DNA of 64,000 nucleotides from Syntrophobacter sp963666995 (lineage in GTDB: Bacteria; Desulfobacterota; Syntrophobacteria; Syntrophobacterales; Syntrophobacteraceae): NCBI GenBank assembly GCA_963666995.1, contig OY762941.1, positions 3,100,001 to 3,164,000 on the forward strand, in the 5' to 3' direction. The position numbers were made by a program, and so were the translations under genes. Of the stretch, positions 34,183 through 42,325 are shown in pieces (positions within the stretch are counted from its first letter, which is position 1; each line of letters starts with the position of its first letter). A model generated the notes under the pieces. The model did no database searches and was not told the origin of the DNA. It saw nothing but the letters and a program-made list of their open reading frames with translations.

Positions 34183-36491
34183 CCCTGTTTGCCGACGAGG
34201 GCATGCTGGAACTCTTCCGGATGGAAGCGGAAATGCATTCGGCTGCCCTCGAGAGCGGGTTGATGGAGCTCGAATCCGATCCTTCCGCTGTGGCAAAGAT
34301 CGAGCCGCTCATGCGCGCCGCCCACTCCATCAAGGGGGCGGCCCGGATCATGGGCCTCGATATCGCCGTCAGGCTGGCCCATGTGATGGAGGACCTCTTC
34401 ACGGCGGCGCAGGAAAAGAAACTTGTCCTGGACCCTCAAACCATCGATGCCCTCCTGCAGGGCGTGGACGTGTTCAAACGCCTTTCCGTCGTCAAGGCCG
34501 ATACACTCGCATCCTGGCTGAAAGACCATGAAGCCGAAATCATTGAACTGGCGAACCGGCTTTCGGGTATCCTGACCGCCGGCCCCGCTTCCCCAGCGCC
34601 CGGGGTGAAACATGCGGAGGAGGCACCGCCTTTGCGTGAGACTCCCCCCGAGGCCGCACCGCCGCCTGTGGAGGCGGAACCGGCCGAGCAAAAGCCTCCC
34701 GAGGAGACAGAAACACCTCCGCCCGTCGAGCCCGTTCAGGCGGGTTCCGACAACGCCATCCTCGTTACCGCGGAGAACCTGAGCAGGCTTGTCGGACTTG
34801 CCGGAGAGTGTCTCGTCGAGTCGCAGGCGCTGAGGGTCCAGGTGAATCAGCTCTACCAGTTGAAATCCATGCTGGCGGAGCTGCCGCGCTTGCTGGAAAG
34901 CGCCAAAAGAGCGTCCGGACATGCGGAGTATGCCGAGGTTTGCAAGGAAATCTGCAGCAGCGCACAAAAGAGCGCGGGGAAATGCCGTGAAGTCCTGACG
35001 CGGCAGATCGAATCTTTCGAGACCTACCTCCTGGGCTGGGAAAATCTTTCCAACCGCCTGTTCAATGAAGCGGTAGCCACCAGGATGCGTCCATTCAGGG
35101 ATGGAGCGCACGGGTTCCCGCGGATGGTGCGGGATATGGCGAGAAAACTCGGCAAGAAGATCAAGCTCAGGATAACGGGCCAAGCCACGAAGGTCGACCG
35201 CGATGTTCTTGTAAAGTTTGAAGCGCCGCTGACACACATCCTTCGCAACGCCTGCGACCATGGCATAGAAACCCCGGAGGAAAGGATCGCAGCCGGCAAA
35301 CCCGAGCAGGGCGTGATCGACCTGAGGGTCGGCCACAGGGCCGGCATGCTTTCCGTGACCATCTCGGATGACGGCCGCGGGATCGATCCCGAGCGAATCC
35401 GCCGGAGGGTTATCGAAAAGGGGTTGGTCTCCGGCGATTTGGCCGGTCGGTTGACCGAGGCGGAACTGATGGATTTCCTGTTTCTCTCCGGGTTCACGAC
35501 TGCCGGCACCGTCAGCGAGGTCTCGGGGCGTGGAGTGGGACTTGACGTGGTACAGAACATGGTCCAGGAGGTCCAGGGTACGATGAAGGTGCAGTCGACC
35601 CCCGGCCGGGGAACGACTTTTCAGATGGACCTTCCCCTGACCCTTTCCGTCATCCGGACACTGCTCGTGGAGATTGCCGGAGAACCTTACGCCTTCCCGC
35701 TGTCGCGTCTCGACAAGGTGCTGATGGTCCCCGAGGACAGAATTGAAACCATAGAAGACAGGCAGTATTTTCCGCTCGATGGGGTCAACATAGGCTTGAT
35801 CTCGGCCTGCCAGCCCCTGGGACTCCAGTCCGCCGGGCGGCAAGAGGAGGGGACGCCGGTCGTGGTCGTGAGCGACAGGCTGAAGCAGTACGGTGTTGTG
35901 GTGGACCGACTGCTGGAAGAGGTGGATATGGTGGTTCGGCCTCTCGATCCCAGGCTCGGCAAGGTCCCGAACATTGCTGCCTCCGCCATTTCCGAGGACG
36001 GGTCTCCCATCTTGATCTTCGACGTGGACGATCTCGTCCGCTCCATCGACAATATGCTCACCGGCGGGAGGCTCACAAAAATAGCCCGTAGCGCGGAGCA
36101 AGTCAGTGAAGCGGTCGTGAGGCGAATATTGGTTGTCGATGATTCCATTACCGTTCGCGAGGTTGAACGCAGGCTCCTCGAAAACAAGGGCTACCAGGTC
36201 GAAGTTGCCGTGGACGGTATGGACGGATGGAATGCGGTGCAGTCCGGGAAATACGACCTGGTGATCTCCGATGTCGACATGCCGCGGATGAACGGCATCG
36301 AACTGGTCAGGAACATCAGGAAAGGGCTCACGACCCGGCATTTGCCCGTTATCATTCTGTCGTATAAAGACCGCGAGGAGGACCGGCTGAAGGGTATGGA
36401 GGCGGGGGCCAACTACTACCTGACAAAGAGCAGTTTTTACGATGAAAGTTTCATCAAATCCGTGGCCGATCTCATCGGAGAACCCCGGTGA
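34164..36491 (+). CDS. Hybrid chemotaxis kinase CheA with C-terminal receiver (WspE-like)
   Basis: A 775-residue hybrid kinase with a TTG start and GGAG about 8 bases upstream. The Hpt domain carries His54 in AAHSIKGAAR. A Pro/Glu-rich linker (about 140-195) is followed by dimerisation and HATPase domains (LTHILRNACDHGIE; ISDDGRGID; GRGVGLDVVQ), then a CheW-like domain and a receiver (about 650-770) with Asp703 in LVISDVDMPRMNG. No P2 domain is evident. The layout Hpt-HATPase-CheW-REC matches WspE/FrzE. It phosphorylates CheB-type and response-regulator partners of the operon. All kinase landmarks are present. Confidence 0.92.
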   Translation: MASDNVTLFADEGMLELFRMEAEMHSAALESGLMELESDPSAVAKIEPLMRAAHSIKGAARIMGLDIAVRLAHVMEDLFTAAQEKKLVLDPQTIDALLQGVDVFKRLSVVKADTLASWLKDHEAEIIELANRLSGILTAGPASPAPGVKHAEEAPPLRETPPEAAPPPVEAEPAEQKPPEETETPPPVEPVQAGSDNAILVTAENLSRLVGLAGECLVESQALRVQVNQLYQLKSMLAELPRLLESAKRASGHAEYAEVCKEICSSAQKSAGKCREVLTRQIESFETYLLGWENLSNRLFNEAVATRMRPFRDGAHGFPRMVRDMARKLGKKIKLRITGQATKVDRDVLVKFEAPLTHILRNACDHGIETPEERIAAGKPEQGVIDLRVGHRAGMLSVTISDDGRGIDPERIRRRVIEKGLVSGDLAGRLTEAELMDFLFLSGFTTAGTVSEVSGRGVGLDVVQNMVQEVQGTMKVQSTPGRGTTFQMDLPLTLSVIRTLLVEIAGEPYAFPLSRLDKVLMVPEDRIETIEDRQYFPLDGVNIGLISACQPLGLQSAGRQEEGTPVVVVSDRLKQYGVVVDRLLEEVDMVVRPLDPRLGKVPNIAASAISEDGSPILIFDVDDLVRSIDNMLTGGRLTKIARSAEQVSEAVVRRILVVDDSITVREVERRLLENKGYQVEVAVDGMDGWNAVQSGKYDLVISDVDMPRMNGIELVRNIRKGLTTRHLPVIILSYKDREEDRLKGMEAGANYYLTKSSFYDESFIKSVADLIGEPR

Positions 36492-36536
36492 GGCGAAAGA
36501 GCGGCGAACGGCCGTGGATCTTCATAAGGAAACAGG

Positions 36537-37562
36537 ATGCTTCGGATCGCAATAGCAAATGATTCATTGACCTCCCTTGACGTCATGCGTCGGGTGGTTC
36601 TCAGCAAACAGGGCTACGATGTTGCATGGGTGGCGAGGAGCGGGGCGGAGGCGGTCAAGAAATGCGTCGAAGACCCGCCGGACCTGATACTCATGGGTCT
36701 CGCCATGCCTGTAATGGATGGAGTGGATGCTACCTGCAGGATCATGCGTGAATCCCCTGTCGCGATTCTGATCGTGACGCAGGCCGTCCCCGGCAACGCG
36801 GGGAAGGTCCTCCAGGCCATGAGTTGCGGCGCCCTCGATGTCATCACGACACCCGTACTCGCAAAGGACGGGCAGATAAAGGGCGGCCCGGAACTCCTCA
36901 CCAAGATCGAAAGGATTTCGAGGCTCATCAACAGACCCCCGGTGCCTGCTTCCGTGCGGCTTGAAAATGAAGTTCCGCCCGGACTGCCCGATACTCCCCC
37001 GCTGGTGGCCATAGGCGCTTCCGCCGGAGGACCGAAAGCGTTGGCAACCGTGCTGGGGCAACTGCCGGCAAATTTTGGAGGGGCGGTCATCGTGGTTCAG
37101 CACGTGGATGAGGACTTCGCGTCGAGGCTTGCCGAATGGCTGAACACCCAAACCCTTCTCCCCGTTCGCCTGGCGGAGGATGGGGATCAGCCGTCGGCGG
37201 GGACCGTTCTTGTGGCCCGGGGCGACCGCCACCTCATCATGAATTCCGGCATGCGTCTGGCCTACACGCCTGAGCCCCGGGACTGCTCGTTCTGGCCGTC
37301 CATCGATGTGTTCTTTTCCAGTGCGGCCCGGCTTCACTTCACGAAAGCGATCGCCGTTCTTCTGACCGGCATGGGAAGGGACGGGGCCAGAGGCCTTCTC
37401 AACCTTCGCCTGGCGGGGTGGCACACCATAGCCCAGGACGAAGCCAGCAGCGTGGTCTACGGAATGCCGAAAGCGGCCGTGGAAATCGGCGCGGCCAACG
37501 AGGTCCTGCCGCTTGGGGAAATTGCCGGGGCGGTCGTCAATTTTATCTCCAGGAAAAAGTAG
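36537..37562 (+). CDS. CheB methylesterase with degenerate receiver (WspF-like)
   Basis: A 341-residue protein, ATG preceded by AAGGAAACAGG. The esterase half has the complete catalytic set: Ser162 in IGASAGGPKAL, His189 in VVQHVDED and Asp282 in GMGRDGARG. The N-terminal receiver is clearly homologous to CheB/WspF (ANDSLTSLDVMRR; AMPVMDGVDATCRIM). However, the phospho-acceptor is Gly54 (LILMGLAMP), from GGT at 36696-36698 where GAT/GAC would encode Asp. The kinase therefore cannot activate it by normal aspartyl phosphorylation. Methylesterase activity may be constitutive, low, or controlled by protein contact. Confidence 0.92.
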   Translation: MLRIAIANDSLTSLDVMRRVVLSKQGYDVAWVARSGAEAVKKCVEDPPDLILMGLAMPVMDGVDATCRIMRESPVAILIVTQAVPGNAGKVLQAMSCGALDVITTPVLAKDGQIKGGPELLTKIERISRLINRPPVPASVRLENEVPPGLPDTPPLVAIGASAGGPKALATVLGQLPANFGGAVIVVQHVDEDFASRLAEWLNTQTLLPVRLAEDGDQPSAGTVLVARGDRHLIMNSGMRLAYTPEPRDCSFWPSIDVFFSSAARLHFTKAIAVLLTGMGRDGARGLLNLRLAGWHTIAQDEASSVVYGMPKAAVEIGAANEVLPLGEIAGAVVNFISRKK

Positions 37563-37631
37563 CGAGCCCCGCGCTGCGCGTCTCCCGAAATATTCTTCCC
37601 GGACCGATCCGGGTGAGTCAGGAAGAAAACT

Positions 37632-38819
37632 ATGGACACAGTGAAGGCGTATGCCGGTCCTCCTTTGACGGCACGAAACATCGTCGCCCTGCTCGTCGAC
37701 GACCAGGTCATAGTCGACCAGATGGTGCGCCGCATGCTGAGCGAGGAAAAGGACATAGAACTCCATTATTGCAGCGATCCCACTCAGGCGATCAAAACGG
37801 CCCTGCAGATCAATCCGACCATTATTCTGCAGGATCTGGTCATGCCGGAGGTCGACGGGCTGACGCTCGTCAGGTTCTTCAGGGCGAACGAAAAGACGCG
37901 CGATATCCCGCTTATCGTTCTTTCCTCCAAGGAAGAACCTGAAACCAAAGCCAAGGCATTTGGACTGGGAGCCAACGATTACCTCGTCAAACTGCCGGAC
38001 AAAATTGAACTCATTGCCCGCATCCGCCATCACTCGAACGGCTATATCAACCTGCTCCAAAGAAACGAGGTAATGAGGCAGCTTGCCGCGGAACTGGCCG
38101 AAGCCGCCGACTACGTTAGAAACCTTCTTCCCATGCCCCTGCGCGAAGGTCCGCTCAGGACGGATTGGCGGCACATTCCGTCGACATCCCTCGGAGGTGA
38201 TTCCTTCGGCTACTACTGGCTGGATGACGAGCACTTCGCCGCATACCTGCTGGACGTCTGCGGGCATGGAGTCGGCGCGGCCCTGCTTTCCGTTTCGGTG
38301 CTGAACGTGTTGCGAACTCAAACTCTCCCGAACACGGACTTCAAGGACCCCGGCCAGGTCCTCAACGCGCTGAACGAAACCTTCCAGATGGAAAAGCACG
38401 GCGACAAATTCTTTACCATCTGGTACGGGGTCTACAATCCTTCGACACGCAAACTGGTCTATGCGAGCGGCGGCCATCCACCCGGGGTCATGGTCCGGCA
38501 GGCCGCGGACGGGACCATGAGCAGCACCAGGCTTGCAACCCGGAATCCGGTCATAGGAGCCATGACGGAGATTTCGTATAAATCCGATACGATGGAAGTG
38601 GAGGATCCGAGCCGCCTGTACATTTTCAGCGACGGGGTTTATGAGGTCACAGCAACCGACGGGGCGATGTGGACGCTGGACGGATTCGTGGATTTCATAA
38701 GCCGGCCTCCGGTTGGAAACGAGTCGCGACTGGATGCGCTCCGGCAGTTCGTGCGGAATATGACCGGTTCCGAGACCATGGAAGACGATTTTTCAATCCT
38801 TGAAATTGTCTTTGAATAA
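37632..38819 (+). CDS. Response regulator with PP2C/SpoIIE-type phosphatase output
   Basis: A 395-residue protein. The receiver (about 15-140) has the phospho-acceptor Asp68 in IILQDLVMPEVDG and GANDYLVKLPDKIELIARIR, close to WspR as I remember it. WspR has a GGDEF domain at this point, but here a short helix leads to a PP2C phosphatase domain (about 165-395). Its metal-binding acidic motifs are visible: SLGGDSFGYYW, LLDVCGHGVGAAL, IFSDGVYEV, MEDDFSIL. Output is therefore probably dephosphorylation of a Ser/Thr-phosphorylated protein, often an anti-anti-sigma factor, and not c-di-GMP synthesis. No such partner gene lies next to it. Confidence 0.9.
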   Translation: MDTVKAYAGPPLTARNIVALLVDDQVIVDQMVRRMLSEEKDIELHYCSDPTQAIKTALQINPTIILQDLVMPEVDGLTLVRFFRANEKTRDIPLIVLSSKEEPETKAKAFGLGANDYLVKLPDKIELIARIRHHSNGYINLLQRNEVMRQLAAELAEAADYVRNLLPMPLREGPLRTDWRHIPSTSLGGDSFGYYWLDDEHFAAYLLDVCGHGVGAALLSVSVLNVLRTQTLPNTDFKDPGQVLNALNETFQMEKHGDKFFTIWYGVYNPSTRKLVYASGGHPPGVMVRQAADGTMSSTRLATRNPVIGAMTEISYKSDTMEVEDPSRLYIFSDGVYEVTATDGAMWTLDGFVDFISRPPVGNESRLDALRQFVRNMTGSETMEDDFSILEIVFE

Positions 38820-39441
38820 ACTGTCATCATCCTGGTTTGAGCGATCTTCTCCCCGTTCAAGGGTCACCCGGGGCCTTCGATTGTCCCCATAGAATGTAGA
38901 AGAGCTAAGGCGCGATCGTGATCCAGATCAGGACCAGGACCCACACACGACCGGCGGACAGGTTGTAGTCGTGAAAAAGCTTTCTCCACGGGTTTCCCGC
39001 GACGTAACGGCCGAAATTAAGAACATCTAATCCAGGCTTAATGCCCCTCTAATTTCTTCGTCCTATATTCAGCCCGACACGGGCAACCCGACCGGCTATC
39101 GACCAACCATTAATTTCCAGGTGGGACTGGAAATGAACGACGGTGCCCGATAAACTAAAAAATTGCCTGAAACTCGGGAAGTTTGACCCGAGGGCGGTGA
39201 GGTGAGGGGCTTTTTCCCGTTTCCGGGGTGGCCCCATGGAATCGAGCCTTAAGCGGGCTGCACCGCTATTTGCCGATGCCCCATCGGCGCAAGCCAAGGC
39301 GCGTTGGACGGCCGGTGGCGGAAGTTTTGCCCGCGCCGCCGGCGGCGCGGGCGGACACCGTCCGGGAGCGCGTGTAATTGAAGTGCGACTGTTCCAGTAC
39401 CTGGCCTCGACTGCGACTCTTCAAACGAAAGTGTAAGAACC
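38820..39441. other. Intergenic after chemosensory operon
   Basis: A 622-base gap between the phosphatase and the YddA-like exporter. It contains a small open fragment on the minus strand (separate entry) and otherwise only short frames without family features. No T-run terminator was recognised after 38819. Confidence 0.4.
38905..39048 (-). pseudogene. Fragment of a small membrane-type protein without start codon
   Basis: A 47-codon open frame between a TAG (39049-39051) and a TAG (38905-38907) has no ATG, GTG or TTG at a sensible place. Its translation still looks protein-like: FGRYVAGNPWRKLFHDYN followed by a hydrophobic C-terminal helix WVLVLIWITIAP. It could be the 3' remnant of a decayed gene, or a small protein with an unusual start codon (an ATT follows GAGGGGC). 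No family was recognised. Confidence 0.25.
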
Positions 39442-41199
39442 ATGGGAGAACAGAATCCGAATACCCTCGACAGAAAAATGACTCTCCACTCACTCTGGGA
39501 ACTTCTCGGGCCCTATTGGTGGAGTGAAGAAAAGTGGCCGGGCCGCGGGCTCCTGGCGATCATCGTGGCGCTCAATCTGGGACTGGTCTACGTGAACGTC
39601 CTCTTCAACCAGTGGTACCGGTTATTCTACGATTCGCTGCAAAACAAAGATTACGAAGCTTTCAAGGTGCAATTGCTGCGCTTTACGGTGCTGGCGCTGG
39701 GCTACATAGCCATAGCGGTCTATCGGCTCTATCTCAACCAGATGCTCGAAATGCGCTGGCGACGGTGGCTCACCGGGCATTACCTGGAGAGGTGGATGAC
39801 ACACCAGGCGTACTACCGCATGGAGGTCCAACATGGTGCGACGGACAACCCGGACCAGCGGATCGCGGAAGATCTTCGCCTCTTCACAAGCGGCGCCCTG
39901 TCGCTCTCCCTCGGTCTGCTCAGTTCCGTTGTTACCCTGGCCTCCTTTGTGGGCATCCTGTGGTCGCTTTCGGGGGCTCTCAGCTTTACCTTCTTCGGTC
40001 ATGCCGTCTTCATCCCGGCGTATATGGTCTGGGCCGCCCTCATCTACTCCTTCTTCGGCAGCTACCTGGCTCATTGGATCGGGAAAGCGCTTATCGGTCT
40101 CAATTTCAGACAGCAGCGCTATGAAGCCGATTTCCGATACGGCCTGGTGCGGGTCCGGGAAAACGCCGAGGGGATCGCGCTCTACACGGGTGAAGCATCG
40201 GAGCGGCAAAACCTTGATTCACGCTTCCTGCGAATCCTCCAAAACTGGTGGCAGATCATGAAGCGCCAGAAGCGTCTGACCTGGTTTACCGCGAGCTATT
40301 CTCAGATAGCCATCATCTTCCCCATCCTCGTGGCCGCTCCCCGCTTCTTTTCCGGGGCAATCCAACTGGGAGGCCTGATGCAGATCGCCTCCGCTTTTGG
40401 CAATGTACAGAACGCCTTGAGTTGGTTCATCGACAACTACCGGCCGTTTGCCGAATGGAAGGCAAGCGTCGACCGTCTGACCGGTTTTCACGAAGTTATT
40501 TCGGAAGTTCAATCGAAGGGAGCGGCGTCGGAAGGTATCCTGGTCAGCGGGCAGAATGCATCGAGAGTCACCCTTAAGAACCTGAATCTCGGGCTCCCGG
40601 ACGGACGCGTGTTACTGAACGGCCTTACTGCGTCCGTTACTCCCGGTGAAAGGCTCCTGGTCAAGGGACCGTCGGGGGTGGGCAAGAGCACGCTTTTTCG
40701 GGCCATTGCGGGGATATGGCCCTACGGTTCCGGCAGGATTGAGCTTCCTGGGGATGCCAGAAAGCTTTTCCTCCCACAGAAACCCTATTTGCCGATCGGG
40801 TCGTTGCGCGATGCCGTGACCTACCCGGAAAAACCGGGGACTTTCGAAGATACCGAAATCGTGGATGTCCTGCAGCTATGCCGGCTGGAAGATTTTGCCA
40901 AACGCCTGGATGAATCCGCCCACTGGGAACAGGTGATGTCGCCCGGCGAACAGCAGCGCCTTGCTTTTGCACGGGCACTGCTCTACAAACCGGAATGGCT
41001 TTTTCTGGACGAGGCTACCGCCGCCCTGGACGATGCCACGCAGGATTATCTTTACACGCTGATCGAGAGCCGGTTGCCCACGACATCCATTGTGAGCATA
41101 GCCCACAGGGAGGATCTCAGACGCTTTCACGGGAGAATGCTCTCCCTCGGGACAGACGGGACTTCTCATCTTGAACTGGCGGCCTCCCGGAGTCTGTGA
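39442..41199 (+). CDS. YddA/SbmA-type ABC transporter, fused permease-ATPase
   Basis: A 585-residue half-transporter. The N-terminal ABC_membrane_2-type domain (about residues 1-330) has about six helices and the family elements RWRRWLTGHYLERWM, DNPDQRIAEDLRLF and FRYGLVRVRENAEGIALY. The C-terminal ATPase has Walker A GPSGVGKSTLFRAIAG, signature MSPGEQQRLAFARALL, Walker B WLFLDEATAALDD and H-loop SIAHRED. Relatives are E. coli YddA and the SbmA/BacA and ABCD transporters, linked to peptide, vitamin or acyl-CoA transport. It is probably homodimeric in the inner membrane. The gene is isolated, so its substrate cannot be inferred. Confidence 0.88.
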   Translation: MGEQNPNTLDRKMTLHSLWELLGPYWWSEEKWPGRGLLAIIVALNLGLVYVNVLFNQWYRLFYDSLQNKDYEAFKVQLLRFTVLALGYIAIAVYRLYLNQMLEMRWRRWLTGHYLERWMTHQAYYRMEVQHGATDNPDQRIAEDLRLFTSGALSLSLGLLSSVVTLASFVGILWSLSGALSFTFFGHAVFIPAYMVWAALIYSFFGSYLAHWIGKALIGLNFRQQRYEADFRYGLVRVRENAEGIALYTGEASERQNLDSRFLRILQNWWQIMKRQKRLTWFTASYSQIAIIFPILVAAPRFFSGAIQLGGLMQIASAFGNVQNALSWFIDNYRPFAEWKASVDRLTGFHEVISEVQSKGAASEGILVSGQNASRVTLKNLNLGLPDGRVLLNGLTASVTPGERLLVKGPSGVGKSTLFRAIAGIWPYGSGRIELPGDARKLFLPQKPYLPIGSLRDAVTYPEKPGTFEDTEIVDVLQLCRLEDFAKRLDESAHWEQVMSPGEQQRLAFARALLYKPEWLFLDEATAALDDATQDYLYTLIESRLPTTSIVSIAHREDLRRFHGRMLSLGTDGTSHLELAASRSL

Positions 41200-41301
41200 T
41201 CTTCACCGCCGACCGGCTCGGCTGAAAATTTCCTGAAAGGCACAAAGGCCTGGCGCTATCGACCTCCGATCAGCGATTTTCCCTGGTGCTCAGGTGCAGC
41301 C

Positions 41302-41817
41302 TCAATCGATCAGTACGATGCCGTAACGGTTCGCTTGACAGGTGCGGTCCTTCAAAACTTCAATCGGAAAACCGTTCGATCGGGCGGTGAGATACACGTC
41401 GATGCCGCACGATTCCATTGAGGGACGGGCCATATCGGGGTTTACGCAGCTTTCCGGATTGCATTCCTTGCAAAGTTTGCAGGGTCCGGCTCCGAGAGCC
41501 AATGCTTTGTAAAATCCGCTAAGAAAGATTTCTCTTTCCATCTTGACTGCGATGCTGCCTGGACTGACATTTCCGGTGCAGTGAATGAGGATTGCACGGG
41601 TATAGGAATCCAGTACTTCCCGCATCTGCTGCGGCGTGGGAGTGTTCGGCGGGCAACAACGGGATTTGTTGTACCCTCCACAGCCAAACTGACACTTTAG
41701 ACGCACCCAGGGTGCTGTGATTACCTTCCGGGGGTCTATTATCTTTGCACCGGCAGCTCCCAATCCATGTATGGTTGCCAGAAAAATATTCAGGTCGATG
41801 ACTTCTTTGCGTTCCAT
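41302..41817 (-). CDS. DUF2284 Cys-rich putative metal-binding protein
   Basis: A 171-residue cytoplasmic protein. The start at 41817 has AAGGAG 7 bases upstream, and the frame extends further to 41898 without ribosome-binding support. Cysteine groups CQFGCGGYNKSRCCPP, CKLCKECNPESC and MESCGID match the DUF2284 family, thought to bind metal or Fe-S. Its role is unknown. It converges on the YddA-like gene and is separated from the MFS gene by a strong terminator, so it is likely a single-gene unit. Confidence 0.85.
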   Translation of the reverse strand: MERKEVIDLNIFLATIHGLGAAGAKIIDPRKVITAPWVRLKCQFGCGGYNKSRCCPPNTPTPQQMREVLDSYTRAILIHCTGNVSPGSIAVKMEREIFLSGFYKALALGAGPCKLCKECNPESCVNPDMARPSMESCGIDVYLTARSNGFPIEVLKDRTCQANRYGIVLID

Positions 41818-41975
41818 TCCATCTCCTTCATCGGGCATTATCCCGGCCCGTGAGCCTCCTGTTGACCCTTCACTCCAAGAACAATCAGCACGGAGCATTT
41901 GCGTTCAAGACAAGGTAAACCCCACGCGATCGATACTGAGTGATTCTTTCGCCGACTCGTGTCCAGGAATCGGAC

Positions 41976-42015
41976 AACAAAAAAAGCCGATCGGTGGGGC
42001 AGACCGGCCGGCTTT
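41976..42015 (-). terminator. Rho-independent terminator
   Basis: On the minus strand, AAAGCCGGCCGGT and ACCGATCGGCTTT pair around a short loop (TCTGCCCC region) and run directly into seven T residues (complement of 41979-41985). It is placed to end transcription coming from 42326 and above, 310 bases after the MFS stop, and insulates the DUF2284 gene. Confidence 0.8.
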
Positions 42016-42170
42016 AGAGGAGGAAAGAGATTATTCTTGCTTGCATCATTGAAGAAGCAATTATAATGCCAAGTGGCCCTCCGCCTTGTTTTTTCCCTTT
42101 CCGCCTGCATCTTACCCCCATCCGGATGGAGAAAAAGGGAACCTTATCACGCCAACATCTCGCCATTTGC

Positions 42171-42245
42171 GATTGAATCACGCCATTATTCCCGCTCGGC
42201 GGGATTGTGCGGGATGTTGCATGGATAGCGCGGCGTGATTCAATC
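42171..42245 (-). repeat. 14-bp inverted repeat forming a long stem in the 3' region of the MFS transcript
   Basis: GATTGAATCACGCC (42171-42184) and GGCGTGATTCAATC (42232-42245) are perfect reverse complements, with an inner CCCGC...GCGGG hairpin between them. The structure lies between the MFS stop and the terminator at 41976-42015, on the same transcript if read leftward. It may be a 3'-UTR structure or part of a small RNA. Confidence 0.6.
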
Positions 42246-42325
42246 AACTGGAGTGTACCCCGGTCTCCTGGATTTTGTCTTCTTTTGAAAATCGGCTGAA
42301 GACAGACGTTCCGGACATCCAGTGC

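Noticed and set aside
33963..36341. A 792-codon open frame on the minus strand opposite cheA
   Set aside because: It mirrors the codon bias of cheA, has no protein-family features, and the plus-strand gene has every CheA landmark. The same applies to long antisense frames opposite mdtB (14174-15799), mdtC (16402-18150) and cheB/REC-PP2C (36564-38477).
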